From: Nemophila menziesii
Lineage: Eukaryota > Streptophyta > Magnoliopsida > Boraginales > Hydrophyllaceae
Assembly: GCA_029959085.1 (NCBI GenBank)
Contig: JARWIR010000005.1
Location: 5,210,501 to 5,274,500, forward strand
DNA: 64,000 bases
Reading direction: 5' to 3'
Shown here piece after piece: positions 11,145 through 22,189 of the stretch. A program made the position numbers and the translations under genes. The notes under the pieces are model-generated. The model did not search any database, was not told the DNA's origin, and saw nothing but the letters and a program-made list of their open reading frames with translations. The first letter of the stretch is position 1. Every line of letters starts with the position of its first letter.

Positions 11145-12506
11145 TGAAAGTCCTAGAGGGGGGTGAATAGGATTACTAATAAGATTAATGCCTAATTAAA
11201 AATCTTTTGGACAATTATAAGTTTTAGAGAGAAACTACTAAGTTAACTGATATATCAAACTCTTACGGGATCATGAAATGGATAAGCTAGAGGTTTGATA
11301 TATAAGTGATACAAGTAAATCAAGTTTTCATTCTCTTACTACTCTAGATGATAATAAGTTTGATTAACTAGATAATAATTACTACGATATTTATACTAGC
11401 ATATAACCAAACATATAAAGTGCGGAAAGTAAATAGAGTAGGGATAGAAAGTACACATCGATGTATAGTGGTTTGGTTATCCCTACATCCACTACCTAAG
11501 GAAGCCTACTTAGGATTTCAAACTTTTCACTAAGCTCCTGTGTCTCTTTTAACCGGGTCGAGAACACAATAACCCTTACAACCTCTTCGATACCACGAAG
11601 GACAAACTCTTGTGCTATCGCAACACAAGGACACCGAGTATACTCCCGATACTCAAATTCTCTCTTAATCTATCTATTACAAGAACTAGACTTAAGAGGA
11701 TAGATACAAAGTGTTTAAGTGGTGAAATAACTTTGCTAAACAATCTCCTAAAGAGTAGATATAACTTTAAGCATGAAACTCCTCTTGAGTAGATAATAAC
11801 TTTGAAGCTTCTAGGTTTAAGCTCTTGATCAAGCTTGGATGATTTACTTTGATAGCTTGAGACCTCTAATTTTGTATGAGAATGATATGTGTAATATTTG
11901 AAGTGTGAGAGGTTAATTTCTCCTTGAAAGAGGTCATATTTATAGCACAAGAAAGTCCCCAACGGTTATAAAGTTTGTGGGACAATTTGTGCTTAAACGG
12001 GTACCCGTTTAGAGCCAACTGGGTTCCCGTTTAACTTCCCCAACGGCTCTTTTCCAAGTGGCAACGGTAAAAAATGACGTGGCATTGACTAGCAAGAAAA
12101 TCATCCTGAACGGGTACCCGGATAACATTGAACGGGCTCCCGGTGGTGAGCGGGTTCCCGGTTAGAACCAAACGGGTTCCCGTTTATCTTCTGACTTGCG
12201 CATTTTCGACATTTTGCTATGATGCTCGGATGGAAAAGTTTTCTTCACGAGAGTTGTTGGAAACATCATTCTAAGAAACTTTGTAGTTGATCATGAAGGC
12301 TAATTCTCAATGTATACAAAGATAAGGATAAAAGTATTTGTATGAAAATTAGCTTCTTAGGATATGACAATAAAGCTTTGATCTAAATGATAAAGATAGT
12401 GTTTTTGATGAAATAGAGAGGATAAAATAAAAGTGAAGTTGGCACACTAAACACAAGAGGATTTGTCACATTAAAACAACCTATGAAGGGAGGCTATATG
12501 CCAACA
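11145..12506 (-). mobile_element. Solo LTR, family 1 copy A
   Basis: A 1362-bp LTR with TG...CA ends. Read on the minus strand it begins TGTTGGCATATAGCCTCC and ends GGACTTTCA. The ends match those of the copy at 19470-20865 closely. Flanks are gcagt (11140-11144) and acagt (12507-12511), a 5-bp TSD with one mismatch. No internal region or second LTR belongs to it, so it is a recombined solo LTR. A central block (about 11993-12185) holds six copies of an AACGGGTNCCCGTTTA-like palindrome that is absent from copy B. The strand is chosen from the TGTTGG start only. Confidence 0.88.
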
Positions 12507-12511
12507 ACAGT

Positions 12512-13894
12512 GATGAACGGAAAGATGCTTTGCAATGATAGAGCATGAGGTACTTTGCTGAAGATGGACCACAAAGTTATGGAACAAAAAAGAAATAGAA
12601 ATCTCGTCAAGCACAATCGCTGGAACAAAAAAGCAATATATATCTCTTCACTTACACTCCGTGAAACAAAAAATAAATACAAACCTCTTCACACTCGACG
12701 GAAACAAAAAAACTAGATCTAACATCTAGTGGTAGAGAATGGTCCAACACGGCGTGGGTGGGTGGTGACACGGCGGCGGTTGATTGGTGGAAAAGAAACG
12801 GCGATGTTTTTCTTATGTAGCCGCTGGTGGAAATGGTCCACGGTGGCGGCGGTTTTCTATTGTGACGTGATGGCGGCGGTTTGGTACAAGGGTGAGATTG
12901 GAGATGGGAAGGGATTTCTTGTGTAGGGAGATTGGCTTGGTACGAGGGTGAGACCTGACTGGCGATGAAGGTGAATCATGGTCCAGGGCGTGCACTGTTT
13001 TTGTCTAGAGTAGATGAAGGTGAATCCTGGTCCAGGGCGGCAGCGTTTAGTGGTGGTCAAGAGAGATCCAAGGAGGCAGAGGTTTTCTTGTCAAGAGAGA
13101 GAAGAGGGAGAGAGGGTATTGAAAGAGAGGAGAGAGAATGGTGATGGAGAAGTGGAATGAGTTTTGATTTCCCGTAACCTATATGGGTTTGGATTTGGGT
13201 TTTGTAATTTCAGTGTAATAAGATGGGTCTGGAGGGGTTTTTTGGGTACTTTTTGGTTTTTAGTTGGTTTCCGACAACCTAGCCAGTGTTGGGCCTTTTA
13301 ATTGGGTTGTTGAGGTGTCTCATGCCTCTTTTAGTAATTCCCCTTTTGGTTATTAAGACTTCGGTTTTGGCATTTACTTATACATCGTTGGGTGTTCCTA
13401 TTCTTGTCAGTCACTCGATATATCCTTTATTTTGTTTATATTGATTTTATGTAAAAAATTATTAATCATTTCATTTCATTTTTGTTGAATTTTCCATCTT
13501 TGTAATATTGATATAAATTGATTGATTTGATATGTTAGTTTTTTATTTTGTTTCGATTGTTGAAAAAGGTTATGGTATTGATAATTTTAGAAGTGAAAAA
13601 ATGATCAACATAGGTCGAGTATGATTATGCATCGTTGTAGTCGTATTTATATTGTTCATTATTTATGTTTTTTTCCTTCAAATTTGATATGTCAATTTGA
13701 ACGCAGTCATATCCGTGTCAAGTCAGTAAGAGGTATGGGACCTCTTCAACGCGATCAATATGGCAACTGAAAATCAAGAACAAAGTAATAGGTTTATCTC
13801 AGAAATCTTGAGATTATTCAGGATATTGATAACTTGTCTTGAACTAACTAGAGTATCAGACCTATTATCCATAGGATATGTAGATGGTTATGAA
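12512..13894. other. Non-coding spacer, partly G-rich
   Basis: The degenerate GGAACAAAAAA repeat continues to about 12715. From 12725 to about 13330 the sequence is unusually G-rich on the plus strand (GGCGGCGGTT words, a near-repeat TGAAGGTGAATC(A/C)TGGTCCAGGGCG). Short open frames there show no family signal, and I do not call a gene. The rest is AT-rich, with nothing recognised. Confidence 0.45.
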
Positions 13895-14823
13895 ATGAAA
13901 TGAGAGTATGGGGTTTAAATAACTATGATATTACAAGCACTTGAATTTTGTATTTACACCATAGTAAACAAGGTTATCCTTCCATCAGACCACCACAAAA
14001 ATGTGGGGATAAATAAATAATTATTGTAACATATGTAACAACCACATCAACAACCATGGGGAGTAGAATCAACAACTGTTCACCATCAACACTATAAATA
14101 TTTGAACTTTGAATTCCCTCTTAGCTGATAGCATAAATAGCTCTCTGTCATCTAGTAAGTAAAACTCACACGACATACGACTCACATCACGCCACGCCTT
14201 GCCTTGCCACCATCGCCGATGCCGGTGTCAGGTAGGTGTTGTTAGTGGTGGCGTGTGTGTGTGCGTATGAACCCATTTCCTCATGACTCTCATTGGGTAA
14301 ACTCTATGAATGTATATAAAAGCATTTAGTATAAAAACTTAATCTTTATTTCCTCCTATGTGGGACAAAAGTAAAAATACTAAAAGTTAAAAAAACATAA
14401 CTTACACTTTTTCCAAGAAATCCATGTAAAAGCTAAAATAATTCTATTAAAAATCATTATTAATACAACGATCCCCACATAGGGCTATCAGTAGGCAAAT
14501 AAACGTTTTTAGAAAAGGAATTCATGAGCAGGAGATAGGTTATATTGTACTAACACCAATTTCTATTCATTAATACGTAGTGAAGTGAGGCAACAACCAA
14601 ATTTGGTCACCAGATAAATTCTCCAACTGAGACCCCCACAACAAAAACTTAACCTGGGTTTCAAGTAGATACTCCGTATATTGTCATTTCATGTATTTGG
14701 GAAGACCATGCGTATACTTGGTTCTAGTGAGTGTTTTAAAGAAACTAGCCCATACTTCTTATTGAAGGCGGCCCCACATTCACACTCATATGGGTAATTT
14801 TCAAAACACGTCTACCCACAACA
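13895..14823 (-). repeat. 3' LTR of the decayed copia element
   Basis: Begins (minus strand) at TGTTGTGGG directly after the polypurine tract. Shares an extended block with the 5' LTR: the ACCACCACAAAAATRTGGG, TTTGAACTTTGAA and CACGCCACGCC words occur in the same order. The lower end, about 13895, is only where the similarity to the 5' LTR stops. Confidence 0.7.
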
Positions 14824-15668
14824 TACTCCCCCTCTTGGGGTTTTGAAACAATTAAGAACTATGTAGCCCTCAACATGTGTATGTGAGTTCATCAAGTCCT
14901 CATCAGTATGACCACCTCAACGAGGCTAAGAACTCATTAAGAGTAAGACTCGACCTGAGGTTATAAGTCGGTGAATTTATCAAGTTCGTCTCACTAGGAC
15001 ATTTACATAGACTATGAATTTATTAAGATAAACACTCAACCTTTCGATCATCAGTCGGTGAATTCATCAAATACGTCTCACTAGGACCCTCCTCCCACTT
15101 AGGATATAAATTCATTAAGAGTATACGTTCATCCTTCTTTCATTCGGTCTAAGGGCTTTAGCCCCATTCCCCTAGACGTCTCCAAGACTACTTTCCTGTT
15201 CAATACTTTAGTGAATGGATCGTCAAGGCGATTTTAAAATCTTACAAAATCTAAGGCTATCACACCAGTTTTTAGAAACTGTATTATTGGGGAATGTCTG
15301 ATGTGAATATGTCTCTGTTTTTCGTTATAAAAGCTATTATGATCAAAACAGATCGCTACTTGCGAATCAAAATGAAAGGAAACATGAACAACTTTTACTT
15401 CCTATAAAGACACATCAGTGAGGAGCCTTCTCAACCATATGACTTATTTCCCAACCAACTGTAGCGCTATAAACTCGGATTCCATAGTGGAACGTGCCAT
15501 ACAAGTCTCTTTGGAAGATTTCCAAGACACATCTCCTCCACCCACAGAAAACACATTTTTACTAGTGGAGATCACTACACTGTTGATATCCAGTTTGCAT
15601 CATAGTATATCTCTAGAACCACAGGGAACTTGTTAAAATGCAAACCTTGATCTATAGTACCTCTCAGG

Positions 15669-16118
15669 CTATGATGTAAAAATCGCCGCCTAGGCGAGCC
15701 TAGGCGTCAACTCCCCACCTAGCCGCTTACACCTAGTAAGATGCTAGGAGTTTTTTCCTAGAACCTTAGTCGCCATGGAAGAGGGGCCTAGCCCGCCTAG
15801 GCGCCGATTAATGGCAAAAAAATGGCCGCCTAGGCGTTATTTTTATATTTCTTATTCTCGAGAGTTCTTGAATTGATATTATAACTCAAATTTTAATATT
15901 TGTATATATATATATATATATTATAGTGTTGTTAAATGAATTTTATGACTGAAATAATTAAAATTGTTATAATTACTGCGTATAATATTACTAAATATAT
16001 AAAATTACACAATGGGATTCAAAATTGCCTAAAACCCCGCCTAGATCCCGCATAATCTTACCTAAGCGCTAGGCCCCGGTCGACCGCCTAGGCGACGAAA
16101 CCGAGATCTACCGTATAA
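15669..16118. mobile_element. MITE with CGCCTAGGCG palindromes, 8-bp TSD
   Basis: A 450-bp insertion flanked by CTCTCAGG at 15661-15668 and again at 16119-16126. An 8-bp TSD fits hAT-type MITEs. The terminal ~200 bases at both sides are dense in GCCTAGGCG, which is palindromic. The termini form only an imperfect inverted repeat (CTATGATGTA against TTATACGGTA). The middle is AT-rich with a (TA)n run near 15905. It sits inside the copia RNase H region, and removing it restores that reading frame. Family assignment is tentative. Confidence 0.75.
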
Positions 16119-16590
16119 CTCTCAGGTATCTCAGTAACTGATGAAGTCTACTCATTGTGTAGGCAATGTTAGGCTGAGTGTAGTTCATTAAGAAAATCAC
16201 ACTTCCTATGATCTTAGTGTTTCATTTTGTGAAACAAACTTTTCACTTTTTTTGCTCAGATGAATACTAGGATAATAAGGAGTTCTTACAGGTACGAAAG
16301 TGTTGACTAAAAATCCATATTTAACTAAGGTGATATCTAATTTTTTGTAACATTGTTTGGGTATTTGTTTCAATCCATACGATTATTTCCTAGTTCACAA
16401 AACTTACTACCCAACCTAGGTACTACAAAGCCTTCAGTTTGATTCATATAGATATCATCATCTAGATCTTCGTACAAGAACACAATTTTCACATCCATCT
16501 AATATATAGTTATGTTATGGAACTAAGGCAATAAGAGTTCTTATTGCATCAGTTTTGGTCACAAGGGAATAGGTATCAAAGTAGTATATG

Positions 16591-18117
16591 TGATGTCTCC
16601 TCATTTGTGATAGATTAATGTTAGGATGAGACATCATTTTAAGTGATTTAGAAGTCAATAATATCGATTTTCTTGAGTTTTAGTGCACTTTCCTATTTTG
16701 AGTCTTGATTTGTAGAATTATTATTTTTAGAGCATATTGGGTTTAATTGTTTATTTAGTGTGTAGCTTTAAAGATAATTATGGAGCTTAATTAGAGTCCA
16801 AGTCAAAGACAACAACTTATGGAAAGAGATTTGCATGGTAATTGGAGATAAGGAAACAAAAGCTAAAAAGATGGAAAAGGAAAAGCTGCCTAAATCTGGG
16901 ATTCTGCACACACGTCCAAAGATAGGCGTTTTTACCTAAAAAATAGGCCGAATCTGATGATTTCCTTCTAAGGGTCAAGATAATTCTGTTGCGATTCTTT
17001 TGGTATCTTATGGAGCTCAATCCGACCAATAACGAAGAAGATATGCTCAAAACGGTCCAGCAGTGTTTATCTTTATTTCCATACGAATTTGAGTTGGGCT
17101 AGAAGTCCAAGGCTTTATCTCTTCCTCAAGAAAACGAATTAGGTCTTCTAAACACCTATAAATACACCCTTGTATCACTTGTAAATAATCCTTGCCTCAT
17201 AGTAATTAGTTCTTAAGGTTATATTCTTCCAGTTTATTGTAGAGAGCAAGATGATGTCTTTTGTAATTTCTTTTAGTTTATTTCCTTCAGGTATGAACTG
17301 AACTCCCCATAGCTTGGGTTTTGCATATGTATAATCTATGAATTCTAATTCTTCTATCTAATTTTCTTTGGGAATTATTTGTTTTAATCTGATATTAGCT
17401 TCTTACTTAATATTTATTTATGTGTTTTGATTTAATGTCTTTCCTAGAACGGATCACTTTAGGATTGTTTTAAGAGTAGTTAGATGGTCTCCTTGACAGG
17501 GTGTTTAACTATTGAACCACCACATAATGTCTAGTGTCGATAGTAGTTCTGACAAAACATGCTTCTAACTAGATAGTCATTAGGGTTTGTTTTAATCACC
17601 ATATCACCAATTGATTGTAGTGTGTTGGATAGGGCCTTAGTGGCGTTTGATAAACCTATTTGAGTCCTCGTCTTGGTTGTGCCGTAGCCCCCTTAGTCGC
17701 TCTCAAGGTCTAAGATTGGGGAATTTAGAATCCTGACTAAGTATACCAAGAGCTAATATTCTCCCTTGTGAACTAGATTTATAGATAGAATTAGAAGGAT
17801 TAGTGCATACTAGCAAAACCTGAGCTATACTTCTCATCTCATATTTCTTATCTTTTATTTTATTGTCTTTATTTTCTTAGTTTTAATTCTTAATTTCGAA
17901 TCTGTTCCCTTTACTTTTCTGTCTTTAATTATTTACTTCTTACTCGTTATTCCTACTCACGCGATTAACACACTTAAGTCCCTGAGAACGAACTCTATTT
18001 ATCATTAAAACTTGCATACGTCCTGTAACACTTGCAGTACTGTGCCTGTCTAGGGTGAGAGTGCGTAGTTTCTTGGCTTATTTTTGTATTAATTTTATCA
18101 CACCCTAGGCGACACCA
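16591..18117 (+). mobile_element. Solo LTR, family 2 copy 1
   Basis: A 1527-bp LTR beginning TGATGTCTCCTCATTTGTGA and ending CCTAGGCGACACCA. The 5-bp TSD ATATG is exact (16586-16590 and 18118-18122). It interrupts the copia reverse transcriptase. The same LTR occurs inverted at 23015-24559. It contains no coding region. The strand assigned is that of the TGATGT end; the true transcriptional direction is not established. Confidence 0.93.
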
Positions 18118-19469
18118 ATATGCCTTTCTTTTGGTAAAGCATATAGGTACTAGTCTAGATTTGAATTTTCAACTAAACCATCAGGTCTAAAAAAATCTTT
18201 AAAATCCATTTGCTACAAATAGTTTTACCACCCATAGGAAAACGGCCAAATCCTAGGTGTGGTTTGACATTATAGATTCCAGTTCACTATTATTGCCTTC
18301 TCTCCAAAACTAGCATCTACTTATCGCATACCTTCATCAAATGTTCTAGGGTCTTACTCAATAAGGAAGCATGCTACAATCTCTTCATACGTCTCTTACT
18401 CCTTCTAAGTTCATTATTAGGGATAATAGCAAAAGAACGGGAGGGATGACTAGGGGAAGCATTGTCACTAGCATGCAAATCCGTTTTAGCAGGTATAAAA
18501 GAAGACGAAGCATTAACATTATTATTTAAAGAAAAATACTTTCAAATAATTTTGCATCCCTAGATTCACAAATAGAGTTTTCATCTAGTGACATAAATTT
18601 ATATGCAACACTATCTTGAGTACAACCAATAAATATAGAATTTACAGTTTTAGGTCCAGTGTTTGCTTTTTTAAAGTCGAGTAGGCCAACCTTGGACATG
18701 CTTTCCCACACTCTTAAGTATTTTAGGTTAGGTGTAAAATATTTGTGTAACTGATAAGGGTTTTTATAGGATCTTATGGAGTAACATGTTTAACAAATAA
18801 CAGTCTGATTAGGACAACTTCCCCACATGTTGTTTGGTAACCCTGAATCCATTAACATAGCATTTAACATTTCTTTAAGTGGCATATTTTCTTCCAGCTA
18901 CACCGTTTTGTTGGGTTTTATAAGGGTCATTAAGTTCATGTAGTATTCCATTAGTTTTGCAAAAATCCTTAATGAAGGTGGAACTATATTAGTTGCCCCT
19001 ATCGAACCTATGTCTCTTTAGTATTATATTAAGATGATTTTTTACTTCAACTTTATATTTTAAAACATATGTTTCGCTTCATATTTAGATCTCAGGAGGT
19101 AAATATTAGTGTACCTATAATAGTCATCTACACATGAAATATAGTATATATTTTCTTCCTTTCCTAGCGGTATTTTTAGAATCGACTAAGTTGGAATGCA
19201 CTAGTTCTTAGAGTTTGGTATCTCTAGTGGTCACAGTTTTAAAATGTTCTTTAGTGTATGCCTCTATGCATGTTTTATATTTAAGGAAATCATCATATTT
19301 GTTAGCAGGTTTAATTCCTAAATTCTTTGAACTTTTGATATACTTGAAATTCACATGTCCTAGTCTACTATGCCAGATATCAATACAAAGATTCCTTCAT
19401 ACATATATCCCTTCCTGAAACACTCTTCATTCCAAGTGATAACTACACCCCTCCTCGAGAATAAGTTTA

Positions 19470-20865
19470 TGAAAGTCCTAGAGGGGGGGTGAATAGGATT
19501 ACTAATAAGATTAATGCCTAATTAAAAATCTTTTGGACAATTATAAGTTTAAGAGAGAAACTTCTAAGTCAACTAATATATCAAACTCCTAAGGGATCAT
19601 ACAATGGATAAGCTAAGAGGTTCGATATATAAGTGATACAAGTAAAACGAGTTTCTAATCTCTTACTACTCTAGATGACAATATGTTAGATAAACTAGAT
19701 AATCAATATCACAATATTCATACTAGCATATTATCAAACATATAAAGTGCGGAAAGTAAATAGAGTAGGGATAGAAAGATACACACGATTTATAGTGGTT
19801 CAGTTTCCCTACATCCACTACCTAAGGAAGCCTCCTTAGGATTTCAAGCTTTTCACTAAGCTCCCGTGTCTCTCTTAACCGGGTCGAGAACACAATAACC
19901 CTTACAACCTCTTCGATAACACGAAGGACAACCTCTTCGAAACCACGAAGGAAACTCTTGTGTAATCACAACACAAGGACACCGAGTATACTCCCGATAC
20001 TCAAATTCTCTCTTAATCTATCTATTACAAGAACTAGACTTAAGAGGATAAATAAAAAGTGTTTAAAGGGTGAAACAACTTTGCTACTGAACTCCTAAAG
20101 AGATGATATAACTATAAGCTTAAAACTTCTCTTGAGTAGATAATAACTTTGAAGCTTCTTGGATTAACTCCTTAATTGAGTGGATATGACAATGTATAGC
20201 TCTTGACACCTTCTTGGATGATAGCAATTAAGCCCCTTAGTGTATATGGGTTGAAGGTGTAATTGTAGCCTTGAAAGACCTTCAATTTATAGCTGCAAAA
20301 TGCTCCCAACGGTCATATGATTTGTCTCCAACGGATATATTAATATCCCCCAACGGATATATTCCTTTTGTCTTCATTTTGCTGCAGGAAACCCTAATCT
20401 GCGGTGCAGCGCGGGGTTGGTCCGCTGTACCGCACATTTACTTGCTCTCTGACGGGCTAACCCCCTGGTCCATGGTGTAGTCTGTGGGTTGCGGTGTACC
20501 GCACAGAGACTCCGGTGTACCGCACCAAAGGTTTAAAACACCTTCTAGTGAGTATATCTTTTACTATGATGCTCGGATTAGAAAGCCTTCTTCACGAGAG
20601 TTGTAGAGAACATCATTCTTATAAACTTTGTAGTTGATCACTAAAGCTAATTCTCAATGTACACAAAGATAAGGTTAATAGAATTTGTATGAGAATTAGT
20701 TTCTTAAGATAAAACAATAAAGCTTTGATCTAAAAGATAAAGAATGTGTTTTTTTGATGAATTAGAGTGCAAGATAGAATGTATATAACAATGGTAATTA
20801 GCACACTAAACACAAGAGGATTTGTCACATTAAAACAACCTATTAAGGGAGGCTATATGCCAACA
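19470..20865 (-). mobile_element. Solo LTR, family 1 copy B
   Basis: A 1396-bp relative of 11145-12506, in the same orientation, with the exact 5-bp TSD GTTTA (19465-19469 and 20866-20870). It cuts the copia polyprotein between the protease and integrase parts. Its central block (about 20395-20535) holds GCGGTGTACCGCAC-like palindromes where copy A has a different palindrome. A TGCTATGATGCTCGGA word after the block is shared by both copies. Confidence 0.94.
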
Positions 20866-22189
20866 GTTTAGTCCATCCTTATTTGGAAGGGAACCTGATA
20901 CGATATTTCTACAAAGGGAGGGGACATACAAAGCATCACTAAGAGAAATAAATTTTCCAAATGTTAGTTTCAAAATACCTTTACTTTTCCAAGGACTCCG
21001 ATGGTGGTTGAGTTTCCCATGTAAGCGCATTCCCCGTCAGCCACCTCCACGAACTCCTAAAATAATTATCAGTTGTAGAAGAAGTGCCTTGGAGATCCGG
21101 TATCCAATATCTACTCTTGTTTACCACTAGATTTTTCTTGACCATCACCATGACGATTACCTCGTCAACTTCAGTTAGATTTGTGAGAGACTAGTTTACG
21201 TGGTTGCTCTTATCCTTGCATTGATAGGCTTTGTGTCCTTCTTTCCCACAGACCCAACACGAAACCTTGGGCTTCTCAACTTCTCAAGTTGGATTAAAGT
21301 TACCTTTTGCCTGGTTGGATTTTCCATTGGTTTTATTCTTCCTACCTTTAGATTTATTTTTGTTTTGAACGTGCTGGTAGGGTTGTTTCTCTTTACCCTT
21401 GAACTTGTCTATATTATCATATCCATAAGATTCAACCAGATTAGCTTTAGAGGAATTAAAAGTTAAAGAGTCGAACTTATACTTTTAACGATTTGCCTCC
21501 TCAATATGCACATTGACCAATGAGCTCATGAAGTTTCATGTTCCTCTTCTTGTGTTTGAGATTATCTAAAGTCATTCCATGAGGGTGGAAACTGATCGAG
21601 AAGACAGTTAGCCATGAATACCTTGCACGCCTTCAATACGTTGGATAAGAACGCGACGCATAAATTCTCGTACTTGTGAACTTGTTCCATGATCGGTTTC
21701 TGAATAATTTCGTGAACTTTCTCAATTACTAGTCTTGTATTTCTTCAAGCCAATATCATCAACTCCAGATTTAGCAACCAGACTCTTCGGGATAGAATTG
21801 GTAGATTGTTCATTGTTGAACAAATCGAACATTGAGTTCTTTATGTGGTTCGAATGGTGCACCTAACGAACCTGTTATATTTTTATAATTCAAAAGAGTA
21901 GTGTTGGATTTTTATTTTATATTTTTGTGATTAGTAGGAGGATTAGTAAAATAAACACTATTAGCCTCTACTAACTAAAAATAGAATAACAACTTTTGGG
22001 ACCAACGTTTAAAGTTTTAACAATTAAGGGGTTCAAGTTTTGACAATTCAAAGTGATCTTTTACATTGATTTAAAAAACAACCATTATTAAAAAAAAATA
22101 GAAAATCCATTTTTAAATTGTTGAAGAATAATGGACTTAACTAGAATAAAAAAAAATATAATATAAGAAATAAAACTAAAATGGAACAT

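Larger units (their letters stand above)
15200..21880 (-). pseudogene. Copia gag-pol remnant, interrupted
   Basis: Translated fragments on the minus strand match copia polyproteins in order. There is a gag CCHC knuckle (CWVCGKEGHKAYQC, 21258-21217), a protease-end segment (LYVPSLCRNIVSG, near 20950), an integrase segment (DSGLPNNMWGEV, near 18830; then WESMSKVGLLDFKKANTGPK near 18700), RT segments (FDTYSLVTKTDAIRT near 16575; YMNQTEGFVVP near 16450) and RNase H ([12 protein letters not shown] near 15490). Many stops and frameshifts are present. Three insertions split it, and the frame resumes correctly on the far side of each, which confirms their borders. It cannot make a working polyprotein. 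Confidence 0.9.

Noticed and set aside
12729..13060. Short frames in a G-rich region between solo LTR A and the copia element
   Set aside because: Composition explains the Trp/Gly/Val and Arg/Pro content; there is no domain and no splice partner.
11145..20865. The two family 1 LTRs as the ends of one intact element
   Set aside because: Each has its own TSD, and the sequence between them is non-coding DNA plus a different, opposite-reading copia body that copy B interrupts.
21200..21466. 88-residue hydrophobic plus-strand frame
   Set aside because: Antisense of the copia gag CCHC region, which is well supported on the minus strand.
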